Below, piece by piece: positions 18,401-26,609 of a stretch of DNA of 64,000 nt. Each line of letters begins with the position of its first letter. Positions within the stretch are counted from its first letter, which is position 1. The position numbers were made by a program, and so were the translations under genes. Under the pieces are notes generated by a model. It was given only the letters and a program-made list of their open reading frames with translations. It did no database searches and had not been told where the DNA came from. The stretch is from Pontivivens insulae. Its GTDB lineage: Bacteria > Pseudomonadota > Alphaproteobacteria > Rhodobacterales > Rhodobacteraceae. The stretch lies in the NCBI RefSeq assembly GCF_900302495.1, contig NZ_OMKW01000004.1, positions 310,001-374,000 of the forward strand, given 5' to 3'.

Positions 18401-18718
18401 ATCGCCGTCGCCGGAGAGATTGCGGGACACCGGGTGAGCGGGCGCATCGACCGGATTGCTCCGCGCGCCGATGGCTCTGTGTTGATCGTCGATTTCAAAT
18501 CCAATCGCGTGGTGCCCGATAGCCCGGAGACCGTACCAGAGGCCGTTTTGCGCCAGCTTGGTGCCTATCACGCAGCTCTTGCGCCAAGGTTCGCCCCTGC
18601 CAAGCTTGAGGTTGCGGTCCTGTGGACTGCAACTGCGACCTTGATGAAGGTGCCGCACGCCCTTGTGAACGCGGCCTTGGGCCGAGCCTCTCTTGACCCT
18701 TCGGGGGCCGCTCCCTAG
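15404..18718 (+). CDS. addA: Double-strand break repair helicase-nuclease AddA
   Basis: 1104 residues, a UvrD-type superfamily 1 helicase with a C-terminal nuclease. Walker A is GANAGSGKTRVL (about 23-34). Helicase motifs follow: LVDEAQDTSPLQW near 389, GDEKQSIYSFQGA near 429, VMTVHGAKGLEAP near 766 and LLYVALTRAEHHL near 832. The nuclease motif VLIVDFKSNR is near 1026. It unwinds broken ends, and its nuclease domain degrades one strand. Coupled to addB by an ATGA overlap and followed 55 bases later by trxA, the usual order in this family. Confidence 0.96.
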   Translation: MSVQSAATAQNRASFPFGSAWVGANAGSGKTRVLTDRVARLLLHGADPQSILCLTYTKAAAAEMKNRLFARLGEWSMLDDEALSDALHALGEDQQVHVEGLANARRLFAAALETPGELKIQTIHAFCAAVLRRFPLEARVSPQFREMDSRQEAELRETVLSALATQAEGSFTALAAHLPGDGPEALLAAIRSERAAFRRRYDRDALIAAFESGGGNGGPLIGPEEVTLLERLADALQAVGSPAEQKTALPKVRAILCASTPERADRLAESVLLFEKKTDKRDYLTKRDKFANKGTMASLDARDIAAINDLCDAVEAARAERIARLTLARTDALHAFAQDYIAAYEGEKDARGLLDFDDLIEKVLKLVDEDQGGAAAWVLYKLDGGIEHVLVDEAQDTSPLQWQVIRALTGDFFAGESTRDRPRTIFVVGDEKQSIYSFQGAEPRAFGEMRAAYGSQIAQSGAKLAEVEMAYSFRSATPVLALTDKVFDVAGRGAVSGPVTHLPTDPDKPGRVDLWTWREKQEAEEAPPWWTPLDAPSDERADLALARDIAAEIARMIRERDPLPRGDHVRPVQADDILILVQRRSVLFHALIRELKAAGVAVSGADRMKLGEELAVRDLMALMQWVTTPEDDLALAGVLRSPLFGMDEDTLFRIAHGRKGALLIQQLQEVPALKPIDDVLQDLRGQSDFLRPFEFLSRVLVRHDGRRKILKRLGQEAIDGVDELLAQAIAYEATEPPTLTGFLEWFASDETEVKRELSDGQGEVRVMTVHGAKGLEAPIVFLPDTAKRQGNQAEPLSNVADTPVWAGSERPDAVNAARELAAEKRKRESERLLYVALTRAEHHLIIAGAGDARLRKGGWYEMVETAFAEMEHQVRPFGLSLSHHWPDDGPAGQLEQVDQADVAPSLMHPPVPPAQSRALLSPSALGGAHALPGEGDSSELAMARGTAIHSLLETLPTLPRSRWDEMGATLATDMPELLAEAIAVLDAHPDVFGPDTLAEIAVAGEIAGHRVSGRIDRIAPRADGSVLIVDFKSNRVVPDSPETVPEAVLRQLGAYHAALAPRFAPAKLEVAVLWTATATLMKVPHALVNAALGRASLDPSGAAP

Positions 18719-18773
18719 GTTTGGCCCCTGACGCGATATTGCGCACATCATATTGCTTGAAAGGAGCCAGGTT

Positions 18774-19094
18774 ATGGCCACCGTCAAAGTCACCGATGAC
18801 AGCTTTGAGGCTGACGTTCTGAAGTCCGACATTCCGGTCGTGGTTGATTTCTGGGCCGAATGGTGCGGCCCGTGTAAGCAGATCGGCCCGGCGCTCGAAG
18901 AGCTTGCGGATGCCTATGAAGGGCGCGTGAAGATCGCCAAGGTCAACGTGGACGAAAACCCCAACTCCCCGGCTCAGCTGGGTGTGCGTGGTATCCCGGC
19001 ATTGTTCCTGTTCAAGGACGGTGCTGTTGTCTCGAACAAGACAGGCGCGGCACCGAAAGCAGCCCTGCAAGGTTGGATTGAAGAGAACACTTAA
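18774..19094 (+). CDS. trxA: Thioredoxin TrxA
   Basis: 106 residues from ATG 18774, with AAGGAG nine bases upstream. The active site WCGPC is at residues 30-34 in [17 protein letters not shown], and the cis-proline loop is [13 protein letters not shown]. It is the general cytoplasmic protein disulfide reductant that serves ribonucleotide reductase, methionine sulfoxide reductase and others. A strong terminator follows at 19134-19163. Confidence 0.97.
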   Translation: MATVKVTDDSFEADVLKSDIPVVVDFWAEWCGPCKQIGPALEELADAYEGRVKIAKVNVDENPNSPAQLGVRGIPALFLFKDGAVVSNKTGAAPKAALQGWIEENT

Positions 19095-19133
19095 GCGATC
19101 TTTTTAAATCGCTTACTTTTGCAGACATTTCAG

Positions 19134-19163
19134 ACGCCCCGGCCAGCACTGCCGGGGCGTTTT
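19134..19163. terminator. Rho-independent terminator after trxA
   Basis: Perfect 10-bp stem, ACGCCCCGGC and GCCGGGGCGT, with a 7-base loop, then TTT on the plus strand. It lies between the convergent trxA and the EI24 gene and ends the tsaE-trxA run. Confidence 0.88.
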
Positions 19164-19169
19164 GCGTCT

Positions 19170-19859
19170 TCAGTCCACCGCCACGCGCCCGCGCAACTGG
19201 TGGAAGAGATGCGTGTAGGCGGCAACGCCGACAAAGGGAATGATGAGGTTCAGGATGGGAATCGATAGTGGCACCGCCATTGCGATGCCCATAACCCAGA
19301 TCCGGCCCTTGTTCGCCTTGCGCAGCGCCACGGCCTCTCTCTTCGGCAGGCGGCGCAGTGCGACGAGATGAAAATATTCGCGGCCCAGAAGATATCCGTT
19401 CACGATGTAGAAGATGAACGGTGCGAGCGGCGCAACAAAGATGTAGATGATCAATGCGGCGAGGTTCGCGGCCACGAGAATCCCGAAGAATTGCAGGGAG
19501 TCGATGATCGCAGCCGGGACACTGAGCTTATTGGCCTTTGGCAGCGACGGATAATACCGATCCTCGACGGCGCCCGCGATATCTTCGAGGAAGAACCCGA
19601 TACAGATCGAGGCAACCGGGATCATCAGGAAGACCGAGGCGAGCAGCATCGCGCCAATCGCCAGCCCGGTCAGCCAGCCGGAGGGGTCAACCTCTCCAAT
19701 CCAGGGTAAGGTGAACGGGTCGACGCCTGAAACCGTCCAGCCTACCAGGGTAAACAGCGCCACAAGGACTGCAATTGTCAGCAGGATGGCCTTGATCAGG
19801 ACGCCGCGAAAGCGGGGGTCGCCCAATTGATCCAGGGCGCGAAGAATGGCGGTGTTCAT
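19170..19859 (-). CDS. EI24-domain (CysZ-like) integral membrane protein
   Basis: 229 residues from ATG 19859. About four to five long hydrophobic segments occur: residues 20-45, 65-95, 130-160 and 195-220. Typical phrases are CIGFFLEDIAGAVEDRYYP, LAPFIFYIVNGYLLGREYF and LNLIIPFVGVAAYTHLFH. The EI24/CysZ fold includes the E. coli sulfate channel CysZ, but no cysteine genes are nearby, so transport of sulfate is only a possibility. The start codon overlaps the stop of the upstream nitroreductase gene (ATGA), so the two form an operon. Confidence 0.85.
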   Translation of the reverse strand: MNTAILRALDQLGDPRFRGVLIKAILLTIAVLVALFTLVGWTVSGVDPFTLPWIGEVDPSGWLTGLAIGAMLLASVFLMIPVASICIGFFLEDIAGAVEDRYYPSLPKANKLSVPAAIIDSLQFFGILVAANLAALIIYIFVAPLAPFIFYIVNGYLLGREYFHLVALRRLPKREAVALRKANKGRIWVMGIAMAVPLSIPILNLIIPFVGVAAYTHLFHQLRGRVAVD

Positions 19860-20437
19860 GCGGTGATCCAATTGGTGATCGCGGAAAGGTCGGGGCGCGG
19901 CCGTTCGGGCGCGCGCTGGCTGGCAGCGCCGATGTGGATGAAACCAGCCACGAAGTCCGGGTCCGACAGATCCAGCGCTTCATGTAGCCAAGCCCGATCA
20001 TAGGCCATCCAGCCGGTCAGCCAGCTGGCCCCCCATCCGCTGGCAAGTGCCGCATTGACCAAGCTCAGGCAAACGGCTCCGGCACTCAGATGTTGTTCGA
20101 CGACGGGGACTTTTGCACCGGGAACTTCACGGGTTGTCACCGCGACGACGACAGGGCTGTTCTCAAAACTGTCCGCATCTTTGGCCAATTTGTCCGGCGC
20201 ATGGCCCAGATCCTTACCCCTGCGGCGCGTGATGGCGGCCAGGCGCTCAAGAGCTGCGCCCTCCAACACGGTAAGCCGCCAAGGTTCTAACTTTCCGTGG
20301 TCGGGAACGCGCACGGCCATGCCCAACAGGTTTTCGAGCGCCGGGCGGGATGGGCCGGGTCCTGCCAGTAAACGCGCAGGAGAGGATCGTCTCGTGCTCA
20401 GAAAGTCGAGAACATCGGGGCGGACGGGCAGGGTCAT
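19856..20437 (-). CDS. Nitroreductase-family FMN protein (YdjA-like)
   Basis: 193 residues from ATG 20437. LDFLSTRRSSPARLL at the N-terminus and VRVPDHGKLEPWRLTVLEG are the FMN-binding features of the small YdjA-type nitroreductases. SAGAVCLSLVNAALASGWGASWLTGW and FVAGFIHIG follow. The substrate is unknown; such proteins reduce nitro groups or quinones with NAD(P)H. An in-frame ATG at 20473 would lengthen the N-terminus by 12 residues. It overlaps the downstream EI24 gene by four bases. Confidence 0.88.
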   Translation of the reverse strand: MTLPVRPDVLDFLSTRRSSPARLLAGPGPSRPALENLLGMAVRVPDHGKLEPWRLTVLEGAALERLAAITRRRGKDLGHAPDKLAKDADSFENSPVVVAVTTREVPGAKVPVVEQHLSAGAVCLSLVNAALASGWGASWLTGWMAYDRAWLHEALDLSDPDFVAGFIHIGAASQRAPERPRPDLSAITNWITA

Positions 20438-20567
20438 ACGGGCTGGGGTCCTTCGCAACTTGTGCGACCTCATGTCGTGACTTTGCGAAAGCATTTCAAG
20501 CGGAACGCTTGATCCCAACAGTCGCGCGGACCACCATAGGCGGCATCAATTGCCCGGGTGCCCCATC

Positions 20568-21650
20568 ATGTACCGCTTCGTGCGCTATACCGCCTTTCTC
20601 ATTCTTGCGTTTCTTGCCGCAGTCTATCTGACGTTTTGGCCCACTGGAATTGCGCCCGTTGCGTGGGAGGCGTCGGACGATCCGGGGCTGACCGGCATGT
20701 TCGAGCCAAACCCCGATCTTGCCGCGCTCGATATTCTCGTGCCGGGGGAGGAACACGGACCAGAGGATCTGGCACTCGGGCCGAATGGCGATATCTGGAC
20801 GACGACCGCTGAAGGCGGACTGTGGCGGATGGCGCCTGATGCGCTGGAACTGAGTTACGTCGGCCCACTGGCCGGACGACCGCTTGGGTTAGAGTTCGGG
20901 CCCGACGGTGCGCTTTATATCGCAGACAGCTATTTGGGCCTGCTGCGGTGGACCCCTGATGGCGGCTCCGAAGTTCTGGTGGATGAAATTGGCGGTATTC
21001 CTCTGCGCTATGCCAACCAGATCGATGTTGCGTCGGATGGAACGGTCTATTTCAGCGTTTCGACATGGCGGCACGACCCTGAAGCTTTGGGCGGTACCCT
21101 CGCCTCGTCTGTTATCGATCTTTGGGAGCATCGGCTGACAGGGTCGGTCTGGAGCTGGAAAGATGGCGAGATTGCCGAGGTGGCGCGTGGCTTCAGCTTT
21201 GCAAACGGTATCGCACTGACCCCGGATGAAAGCGCTCTGCTTCTGGCGGAAACCGGTGGCTATCGGATTTGGCGGATCGCACTGGGCGCCGATGGCCCGG
21301 GGGAACCGGAGGTCATTCTGGACGCGTTGCCGGGATTTCCGGACAACATTCAGGCGCAGGGCGATGGCACGTTCTGGGTTGGTATCGTCTCTCCCCGCCG
21401 GGCGATCGCGGATATGCTGGGCCCTTATCCGGGCTTGCGCAATGTGATCTGGCGGTTGCCCGAGGCTGTCCGTCCCAAGCCCGTGTTGCACGGTATCCTG
21501 ATGCGGATCGACGCGAACGGCGAAGTGCTGGACGTGATGCAGGATCCTGACGGCGGTATGCACACCGTCACCGGAGGTCTGATCGTCGGCGAAAGACTGT
21601 TTGTCAGCTCGCTCAGCTCTGCCGGACTGGGCGTTATGCCAAGACCATAA
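20568..21650 (+). CDS. SMP-30/strictosidine synthase-like beta-propeller protein, membrane anchored
   Basis: 360 residues from ATG 20568. Residues 5-25 ([20 protein letters not shown]) form an uncleaved anchor, placing the rest in the periplasm. The body has the six-bladed propeller pattern of the SMP-30/gluconolactonase and strictosidine-synthase group: [72 protein letters not shown] and [17 protein letters not shown]. Relatives hydrolyse lactones or organophosphates; no substrate can be named here. Its 3' end overlaps cbiB by 17 bases in convergent orientation. Confidence 0.83.
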   Translation: MYRFVRYTAFLILAFLAAVYLTFWPTGIAPVAWEASDDPGLTGMFEPNPDLAALDILVPGEEHGPEDLALGPNGDIWTTTAEGGLWRMAPDALELSYVGPLAGRPLGLEFGPDGALYIADSYLGLLRWTPDGGSEVLVDEIGGIPLRYANQIDVASDGTVYFSVSTWRHDPEALGGTLASSVIDLWEHRLTGSVWSWKDGEIAEVARGFSFANGIALTPDESALLLAETGGYRIWRIALGADGPGEPEVILDALPGFPDNIQAQGDGTFWVGIVSPRRAIADMLGPYPGLRNVIWRLPEAVRPKPVLHGILMRIDANGEVLDVMQDPDGGMHTVTGGLIVGERLFVSSLSSAGLGVMPRP

Positions 21651-22545
21651 GGACGAAAAGCACGCCCAGCCCGATGGCCCAGCTGCGCCACATGATGCGC
21701 ACGGCTGCGCGAATATGCGTGTGGTCGAGCTCTCTTTGTCCCGAAGCGTTCAGGTAGGGATCAGTCGACGGACCTTCCTCATATTGGCGGGGGCCGGACA
21801 AGGCGACGCCAAGCGTTGCAGCCATGGCGCTTTCCGGCCAGCCCGCATTGGGGGAACGGTGTTTGCCTGCATCTGCCCAGACGACGGACCACACGGCACG
21901 TGGCTGGCCGCTGGCCAATGCAATCAGTCCTGCCGTCAGACGGGCCGGGATCAGGTTCAGCACGTCGTCCAGCCGCGCAGCAGCCCAGCCAAATTCAGCG
22001 TGGCGTGGCGTGCGGTATCCAATCATGCTGTCAGCGGTGTTTACGACCTTATAGATCAGAAGGCCCGGCAAGCCGCCGACAAGAAACCAGAAGGCCGGGG
22101 CGATGACACCGTCTGAAAGGTTCTCCGCGCCGCTCTCGATTGCCGAACGGGCTATGCCCGATTGGTCCAGCGTCTCGGTCTTTCGCCCGACGATCATGGC
22201 AACCGCACGCCGCCCTGCGTCCAGTCCCTTATCAAGACTGTCTGCCACGGCGAGGACATGCTCACTCAGGCTGCGCTGTGCCAACAGAATTGCGGCGACA
22301 ATCGCTTCGATGAGAACGCCGGGCACGGCCACCAGGATGGAGCCGATCAGCCAAGCGCCAAGAACCAGCAACATCACTGCACCGACACCCTTCGCTTTGC
22401 GGGCGCTTCCGCTGTTCAGTTGCCTGTCGAGGGCACCGACCGCACGTCCCATCAATGCAGCTGGGTGCGGGATCCGGTGCCACAGAACGTCCGGCTCTCC
22501 AAACATGGCATCGAGGATCAGCGCAATCAGGAGGACGGCAATCAT
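21634..22545 (-). CDS. cbiB: Adenosylcobinamide-phosphate synthase CbiB (CobD)
   Basis: 303 residues. It attaches the aminopropanol side chain to adenosylcobyric acid in cobalamin synthesis and is an inner-membrane protein. Landmarks are [23 protein letters not shown] at the N-terminus, [22 protein letters not shown] and [13 protein letters not shown], all family signatures, plus PAPNAG-like [17 protein letters not shown]. Hydrophobic segments surround these. The start overlaps the cobC stop (ATGA, 22542-22545), so the two steps that supply and attach the aminopropanol arm are coupled. Confidence 0.95.
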   Translation of the reverse strand: MIAVLLIALILDAMFGEPDVLWHRIPHPAALMGRAVGALDRQLNSGSARKAKGVGAVMLLVLGAWLIGSILVAVPGVLIEAIVAAILLAQRSLSEHVLAVADSLDKGLDAGRRAVAMIVGRKTETLDQSGIARSAIESGAENLSDGVIAPAFWFLVGGLPGLLIYKVVNTADSMIGYRTPRHAEFGWAAARLDDVLNLIPARLTAGLIALASGQPRAVWSVVWADAGKHRSPNAGWPESAMAATLGVALSGPRQYEEGPSTDPYLNASGQRELDHTHIRAAVRIMWRSWAIGLGVLFVLMVLA

Positions 22546-23486
22546 GCCAATGCCCTCTTCAACCGCTCAAAATCTTCACCAGGCGCGGGCAGCCCAATGC
22601 GCAGCCAGCCGGGCGCATAGTCGAAGGTCCGGGTCCAGATGCGGTGATGGGCAAGCTTTGCCTGCCATGCCCTGCCGTCCCGGACATCGTAGAGCCGAAA
22701 GAGGGTGGTTCCGCCAATGCAGCGTCCGCCACAGGTTTCGACCAATTGATCCAGCCGGTCCGCGTCCTGCTGCAGGCGGCGTCGGGTTTGCGCGATCCAG
22801 TCCAAGTCCGAAAGCGCACGCGCCGCGATGTGCAAGGCAGGGCCGGAGGCGTGCCACGGGCCGAGGGCCTGGCGCAGCGCCTCTGCATGGTCAGGATCAC
22901 AGATCGCGAATCCAAGGCGCACGCCCGCCAGCCCCCAAAACTTGCCAAAGCTCTTTAGCACGATTGCCGGTCGTGGCATGGCCGCAAGGCTATCGACGCC
23001 GACATCCGCGAAACTCTCGTCCACAATGGCCAACGGGGCAGATTCAAAATCATTCTCTTGCCGCAAGGCGCCGTCAGGATTGTTTGGGTGAACGCCAACG
23101 ATCACATCGGATGCATTGCCTGGATCATTCACGAGCCAGCCCGCCTGCGCGAAGGCTTTTGCATGTTCCGAATAGGTGGGTTCCAGAACGCGGACTGTCT
23201 TTCCGGACAGGATGCGGGGCAGGGCCGCGATGATGGCACTTGCGCCCGAGGCCAGAACCACGTCCTTCCCGGAAGGGACATGCCAAAGGGTCCTCGCCGC
23301 GTCGATCACGGCTTGGTATGCGGGTGTGTCTGGAAGGGCTGTCCACGCTGCCGGGGGAATGTCCCCGACCGGATAGGCCACCGGATTTATGCCTGTGGAC
23401 AGGTCCAACCACGCGCCCGGTTCGCCGCCGAAAAGCGCGGATGCGCGCATCAGGTCGCCGCCATGAAGATGAGAGACTTGCACCAT
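22542..23486 (-). CDS. cobC: Threonine-phosphate decarboxylase CobC (CobD in Salmonella naming)
   Basis: 314 residues, a fold-type I PLP enzyme of the histidinol-phosphate aminotransferase group. It makes (R)-1-amino-2-propanol phosphate, the substrate for Cbi[12 protein letters not shown] near the N-terminus, [39 protein letters not shown] and the PLP lysine in [18 protein letters not shown] are characteristic. The first residues, [18 protein letters not shown], match family members. I looked for a cobalamin riboswitch upstream (23487-23755) and did not recognise one. Confidence 0.93.
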   Translation of the reverse strand: MVQVSHLHGGDLMRASALFGGEPGAWLDLSTGINPVAYPVGDIPPAAWTALPDTPAYQAVIDAARTLWHVPSGKDVVLASGASAIIAALPRILSGKTVRVLEPTYSEHAKAFAQAGWLVNDPGNASDVIVGVHPNNPDGALRQENDFESAPLAIVDESFADVGVDSLAAMPRPAIVLKSFGKFWGLAGVRLGFAICDPDHAEALRQALGPWHASGPALHIAARALSDLDWIAQTRRRLQQDADRLDQLVETCGGRCIGGTTLFRLYDVRDGRAWQAKLAHHRIWTRTFDYAPGWLRIGLPAPGEDFERLKRALA

Positions 23487-23755
23487 CCGGGCCGCGTCCT
23501 AATTTAGGTGTAATTGTTGCGAAGTTTTATCGGCTACCGTTGACATGTGCCAGTGAAACCGGTCAGCAATACAGGACCCCAGGGGGCTGGGGTGTGAATG
23601 GCAAAAATCTGAGATTACCGGTATCGTTTTACCGCATTTCGTGCAGCAGAACCGTACCGGACCTATGGTCCAGATGTCGTTCCGTGGGGTGCGGCGGTTC
23701 TTGCGGGGGCAAGATCAAACTGCCGCACCTCATTTTTTCCGAGTGGATGATCAGA
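23487..23755. other. Intergenic region between cobC and the glutathionyl-hydroquinone reductase gene
   Basis: 269 bases without a convincing gene. A perfect hairpin, ACCCCAG-GGGG-CTGGGGT, is at 23576-23593 but has no T run after it on either strand. No B12 box or other riboswitch core is evident. It should hold the cobC promoter and the 3' end of the reductase transcript, which comes from the right. Confidence 0.5.
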
Positions 23756-24736
23756 TTACGCAGCGTCGCGCCCGTGCGGCTCGTTCCAGTCGATTTCCGG
23801 CCCGATCGGCACGATCCGATAAGGATTAATGCTCTCATGGCTGACGTGATAATGTCGGATGATGTGGTCCAGATTGACGGTCTCCGCCACGCCCGGCCAT
23901 TGATAGAGTTCGCGCGTGTAGGCCCATAGGTTTGGATACTCGATCAGCTTGGCGCGGTTGCACTTGAAGTGCCCGTGATAGACCGCGTCGAAGCGGAAGA
24001 GTGTCACGACAAGGCGCCAGTCCGCCTCGGTTATCTGCGCGCCCATCAAATAGCGATTTGTGGCGAGGCGCTTTTCGAGCCAGTCCATCGTCTCGCTCAG
24101 AGGGACGACCGCTGCGTCGTAGGCGGCCTGTGAGCCAGCGAAGCCGGATTTGTACACCCCGTTGTTGAGCGTGTGGTAAATCCGCTCGTTCACTTCCTCG
24201 ATTTCGTCGCGCATCTCTTCTGGCCAGAAATCCAGAGTGTTGCCCGTCAGATCATTGAATGCCGAGTTGAACATCCTGATGATCTCGGAGCTTTCGTTCG
24301 ACACGATCTGCGCCGTCTGCTTGTCCCACAGGATCGGCACCGTGACCCGACCCGTCACGTCAGGCTGTGACGCCTGATAAATCTCACGGGCATAGCGCTT
24401 GCCCATCAACGTATCGCCTGTTGCGCCGGGATAGCTGTCGTCAAACGTCCAGCCATCATCATACATATCGGGATGAACGACAGAGATATCGATATGCTGC
24501 GTCAGGTCTTTCAGAGCGCGGAAAATCAGCGTCCGGTGGGCCCATGGACAGGCATAAGAGACATAGAGATGATACCTGCCGCTTTCCGCTTTGAAGCCAC
24601 CGGTCCCTGTGGGGCCGGGCGCGCCATCTGACGTGATCCAGTTCCGAAAGGATGAAGGCTGACGATTGAATGCGCCGCCATCTTTGTTTTGAACCACATC
24701 ATCCGTGATCCACTCACCATCCACCAGCTTACCCAT
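23756..24736 (-). CDS. yqjG: Glutathionyl-hydroquinone reductase (Xi-class GST, YqjG type)
   Basis: 326 residues. It reduces glutathionyl-hydroquinones using glutathione, a repair step after quinones react with GSH. The catalytic cysteine is C63 in YVSYACPWAHRTLI, diagnostic for the Xi class. FKAESGRYHLYVS before it, VPILWDKQTAQIVSNESSEIIRM, and RFDAVYHGHFKCN in the C-terminal all-alpha domain agree. The 21-bp near-palindrome at 24812-24832, about 75-95 bases upstream of the start, is a probable operator, perhaps for a quinone- or electrophile-responsive regulator. Confidence 0.93.
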   Translation of the reverse strand: MGKLVDGEWITDDVVQNKDGGAFNRQPSSFRNWITSDGAPGPTGTGGFKAESGRYHLYVSYACPWAHRTLIFRALKDLTQHIDISVVHPDMYDDGWTFDDSYPGATGDTLMGKRYAREIYQASQPDVTGRVTVPILWDKQTAQIVSNESSEIIRMFNSAFNDLTGNTLDFWPEEMRDEIEEVNERIYHTLNNGVYKSGFAGSQAAYDAAVVPLSETMDWLEKRLATNRYLMGAQITEADWRLVVTLFRFDAVYHGHFKCNRAKLIEYPNLWAYTRELYQWPGVAETVNLDHIIRHYHVSHESINPYRIVPIGPEIDWNEPHGRDAA

Positions 24737-24811
24737 GTCGCTCTCCTCTCGAACACTTGTGTGGGAGATGTGGCCGCATGGGTGTGTTGCAATGGCCTAG
24801 ATTGGCTCAAA

Positions 24812-24832
24812 CTGTTTCGAATTTCGATACAG
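24812..24832. promoter_or_regulatory. 21-bp near-palindrome, probable operator upstream of yqjG
   Basis: Arms CTGTTTCGAA and TTCGATACAG around a central T; only one mismatched base pair between the arms. The position (76-96 bases before the yqjG ATG on the minus strand) and the TCGA core with dyad symmetry would suit a LysR-type or similar regulator. No regulator gene is adjacent. Confidence 0.5.
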
Positions 24833-24969
24833 CGCCGCGGTGTCACAGGAAATTAACACTGTTCCCGGAAGAATCTGAGATAGTGCGCGAAAGAATCGGT
24901 CGCGGCGGTTGAAACCAATCGAGTCCGGTGCACGTTCGAAGCAGGCAAGGGCCGGCAAAAGGTGACGAC

Positions 24970-25320
24970 ATGGATGTTTATGTTCCAAAGCAGATCGCAG
25001 ATGAGATTGTGCGTCAGGCAAATGCGGAAAACAAACGTCGCACCGCGATGGAGGTGGCTGACGCGAATGGTCAGATCATCCCGCTTTTGTCGTTCGGGCC
25101 AGAGGGCTTTTCGGTTGCCGATGATGCACCCCGACTGCGCGGAGAGGTGAAGATCAAGCAGGGTTCACGCCATATCCTTGATTGCCTGATCGTCGCGGCG
25201 ACAGCTGAACCGGGCGCGATAGTCTATGAATACAAGCGGCGCACGCATGTTCTGGCAGGCCAGCCGCTGGACTATGTCTCTGACCGCGTGCGCCCAATCG
25301 GCCTGATCGAGCGCGGCTAG
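24970..25320 (+). CDS. Conserved-looking hypothetical protein, 116 aa
   Basis: Starts at ATG 24970 with AAGGTGAC just upstream. The protein is soluble, with a charged N-terminal helix (KQIADEIVRQANAENKRRTAMEVAD) and a beta-rich C-terminal part (GEVKIKQGSRHILDCLIVAA, then EYKRRTHVL). No motif, signal peptide or membrane segment is visible, and I do not recognise a family. Base composition and codon use resemble the neighbours. The stop overlaps the end of the convergent transporter gene by four bases. Confidence 0.7.
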   Translation: MDVYVPKQIADEIVRQANAENKRRTAMEVADANGQIIPLLSFGPEGFSVADDAPRLRGEVKIKQGSRHILDCLIVAATAEPGAIVYEYKRRTHVLAGQPLDYVSDRVRPIGLIERG

Positions 25321-26492
25321 ATTCTCGCCGGGCCGGTGCGGGCTATGGGATCGGTATCTACTCCGAGCCACACTCTGAGCCGCGTGCCCAGGAACGACCC
25401 TGCAAATCCCCAGATCAGCCACCAGACACCGTGCAGCGATCCGCTGGTCAATCCGCCGAGATATGCGCCAATATTGCAGCCATAGGCCAGCCGTGCGCCA
25501 TATCCCATCAAGAGACCGCCTATTATCGCGGTCATCAGATCCCGTCCGCTCAACTGCCACTTTGGTGCAAAACGTCCGGCGACGCAGGCCGCAATCAGCG
25601 CGCCCAGGATGATTCCGACATTCGAGGCATTGGTACGACTTGATAGTGGTCCGCCCTCAACATGGCCGCTGCGCCATCCGCTCCAATAAGTCCATGTGAG
25701 CGGGTCTGCGCCAAGGCTATCGACGGCCTGCGCGCCCCAGACGGCAAAGCCATAGGTTATGCCCCAGGGCCGCCCCGTAATCAGAAGGAAGGCGAGCGTG
25801 ACCGCGGCCAGCAGGACTGCACCGGTCCAGATACTCCAGACGGAATTGCCGTGTCCCCGTTCCAAGTTGCCGTGATGGCTTTTTTCCAGCCAGACACTTG
25901 TGGCCCAGATCGCGGCGAACAGGCCCAGCATCATTGCCACTGCGCCCGGTGCTCCAAAGGTGCGGATCAGCGACGTCCCAGAGTTGGTGCGTGGCAAGGC
26001 CGCCCAGAAATCCCAATGAGCCGTGGCCCAAACACTGCCGCCTATGAAGAAGGCGAGCACTACGATCATACGGGTGGAGCCGCCGCCGACAGTGAACAGC
26101 GTGCCGGACGCACAGCCTGATCCCAACTGCATTCCGACGCCAAAGACAAAGGCGCCGAATGCGGATGCGAGACCGAGTGGCAGGATCGTGCCGCGTACGT
26201 CCTGGCCCATGAACGAACCAGTTGCCAGAACGGGGTATGCGACAAGGATAACAATTCCCAGCAGGAGCATCTGCGCGCGCAGGCCCCGGCCGCGCCGGTT
26301 CAGCACCATATTGCGCCAGCCAGCGGTAAACCCGAAGCTGGCATTATAAAGCACCACACCGGCGGCCAGACCGATGGTCATCGAGATCAGGTGCCCTGAC
26401 CCCTCCTCCCAATAGGCGTAGATGGCCAGAGAGATTGTAACAATTGAGGCAAAAATCAGGGCTTTTCTGTTCATAAACCGTGCATAACCCAT
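25317..26492 (-). CDS. YeeE/YedE (TsuA-type) thiosulfate/sulfur transporter
   Basis: 391 residues with about nine to ten hydrophobic segments. The two halves each carry a glycine-rich cysteine motif, GMQLGSGCASGTLFTVGGGS and GARLAYGCNIGAYLGGL, which in TsuA line the thiosulfate path. The family imports thiosulfate or related sulfur compounds; substrate here is not shown. ATG 26492 and ATG 26474 are both possible starts; neither has a strong ribosome-binding site. No sulfurtransferase or tusA-like partner gene is adjacent. The upstream space is shared with the divergent TPR protein. Confidence 0.85.
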   Translation of the reverse strand: MGYARFMNRKALIFASIVTISLAIYAYWEEGSGHLISMTIGLAAGVVLYNASFGFTAGWRNMVLNRRGRGLRAQMLLLGIVILVAYPVLATGSFMGQDVRGTILPLGLASAFGAFVFGVGMQLGSGCASGTLFTVGGGSTRMIVVLAFFIGGSVWATAHWDFWAALPRTNSGTSLIRTFGAPGAVAMMLGLFAAIWATSVWLEKSHHGNLERGHGNSVWSIWTGAVLLAAVTLAFLLITGRPWGITYGFAVWGAQAVDSLGADPLTWTYWSGWRSGHVEGGPLSSRTNASNVGIILGALIAACVAGRFAPKWQLSGRDLMTAIIGGLLMGYGARLAYGCNIGAYLGGLTSGSLHGVWWLIWGFAGSFLGTRLRVWLGVDTDPIARTGPARI

Positions 26493-26609
26493 GTTTTGGG
26501 GCTCTGTCTGGTCACGGGCACGTTATCTCACCCAATGGTGAAGTGGGCTTTGCGCGGCAGTAGGATATGTACGATTCAACCACAAATTCGAGCGGATGGA
26601 TTCCTGCCC

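Noticed and set aside
22103-23233. Plus-strand open frame opposite cbiB and cobC
   Set aside because: Crosses two genuine, overlapping cobalamin genes; low-complexity product.
23487-23755. Cobalamin riboswitch upstream of cobC
   Set aside because: I looked for the B12 box and conserved core on the minus strand and found only loose matches; not supported.
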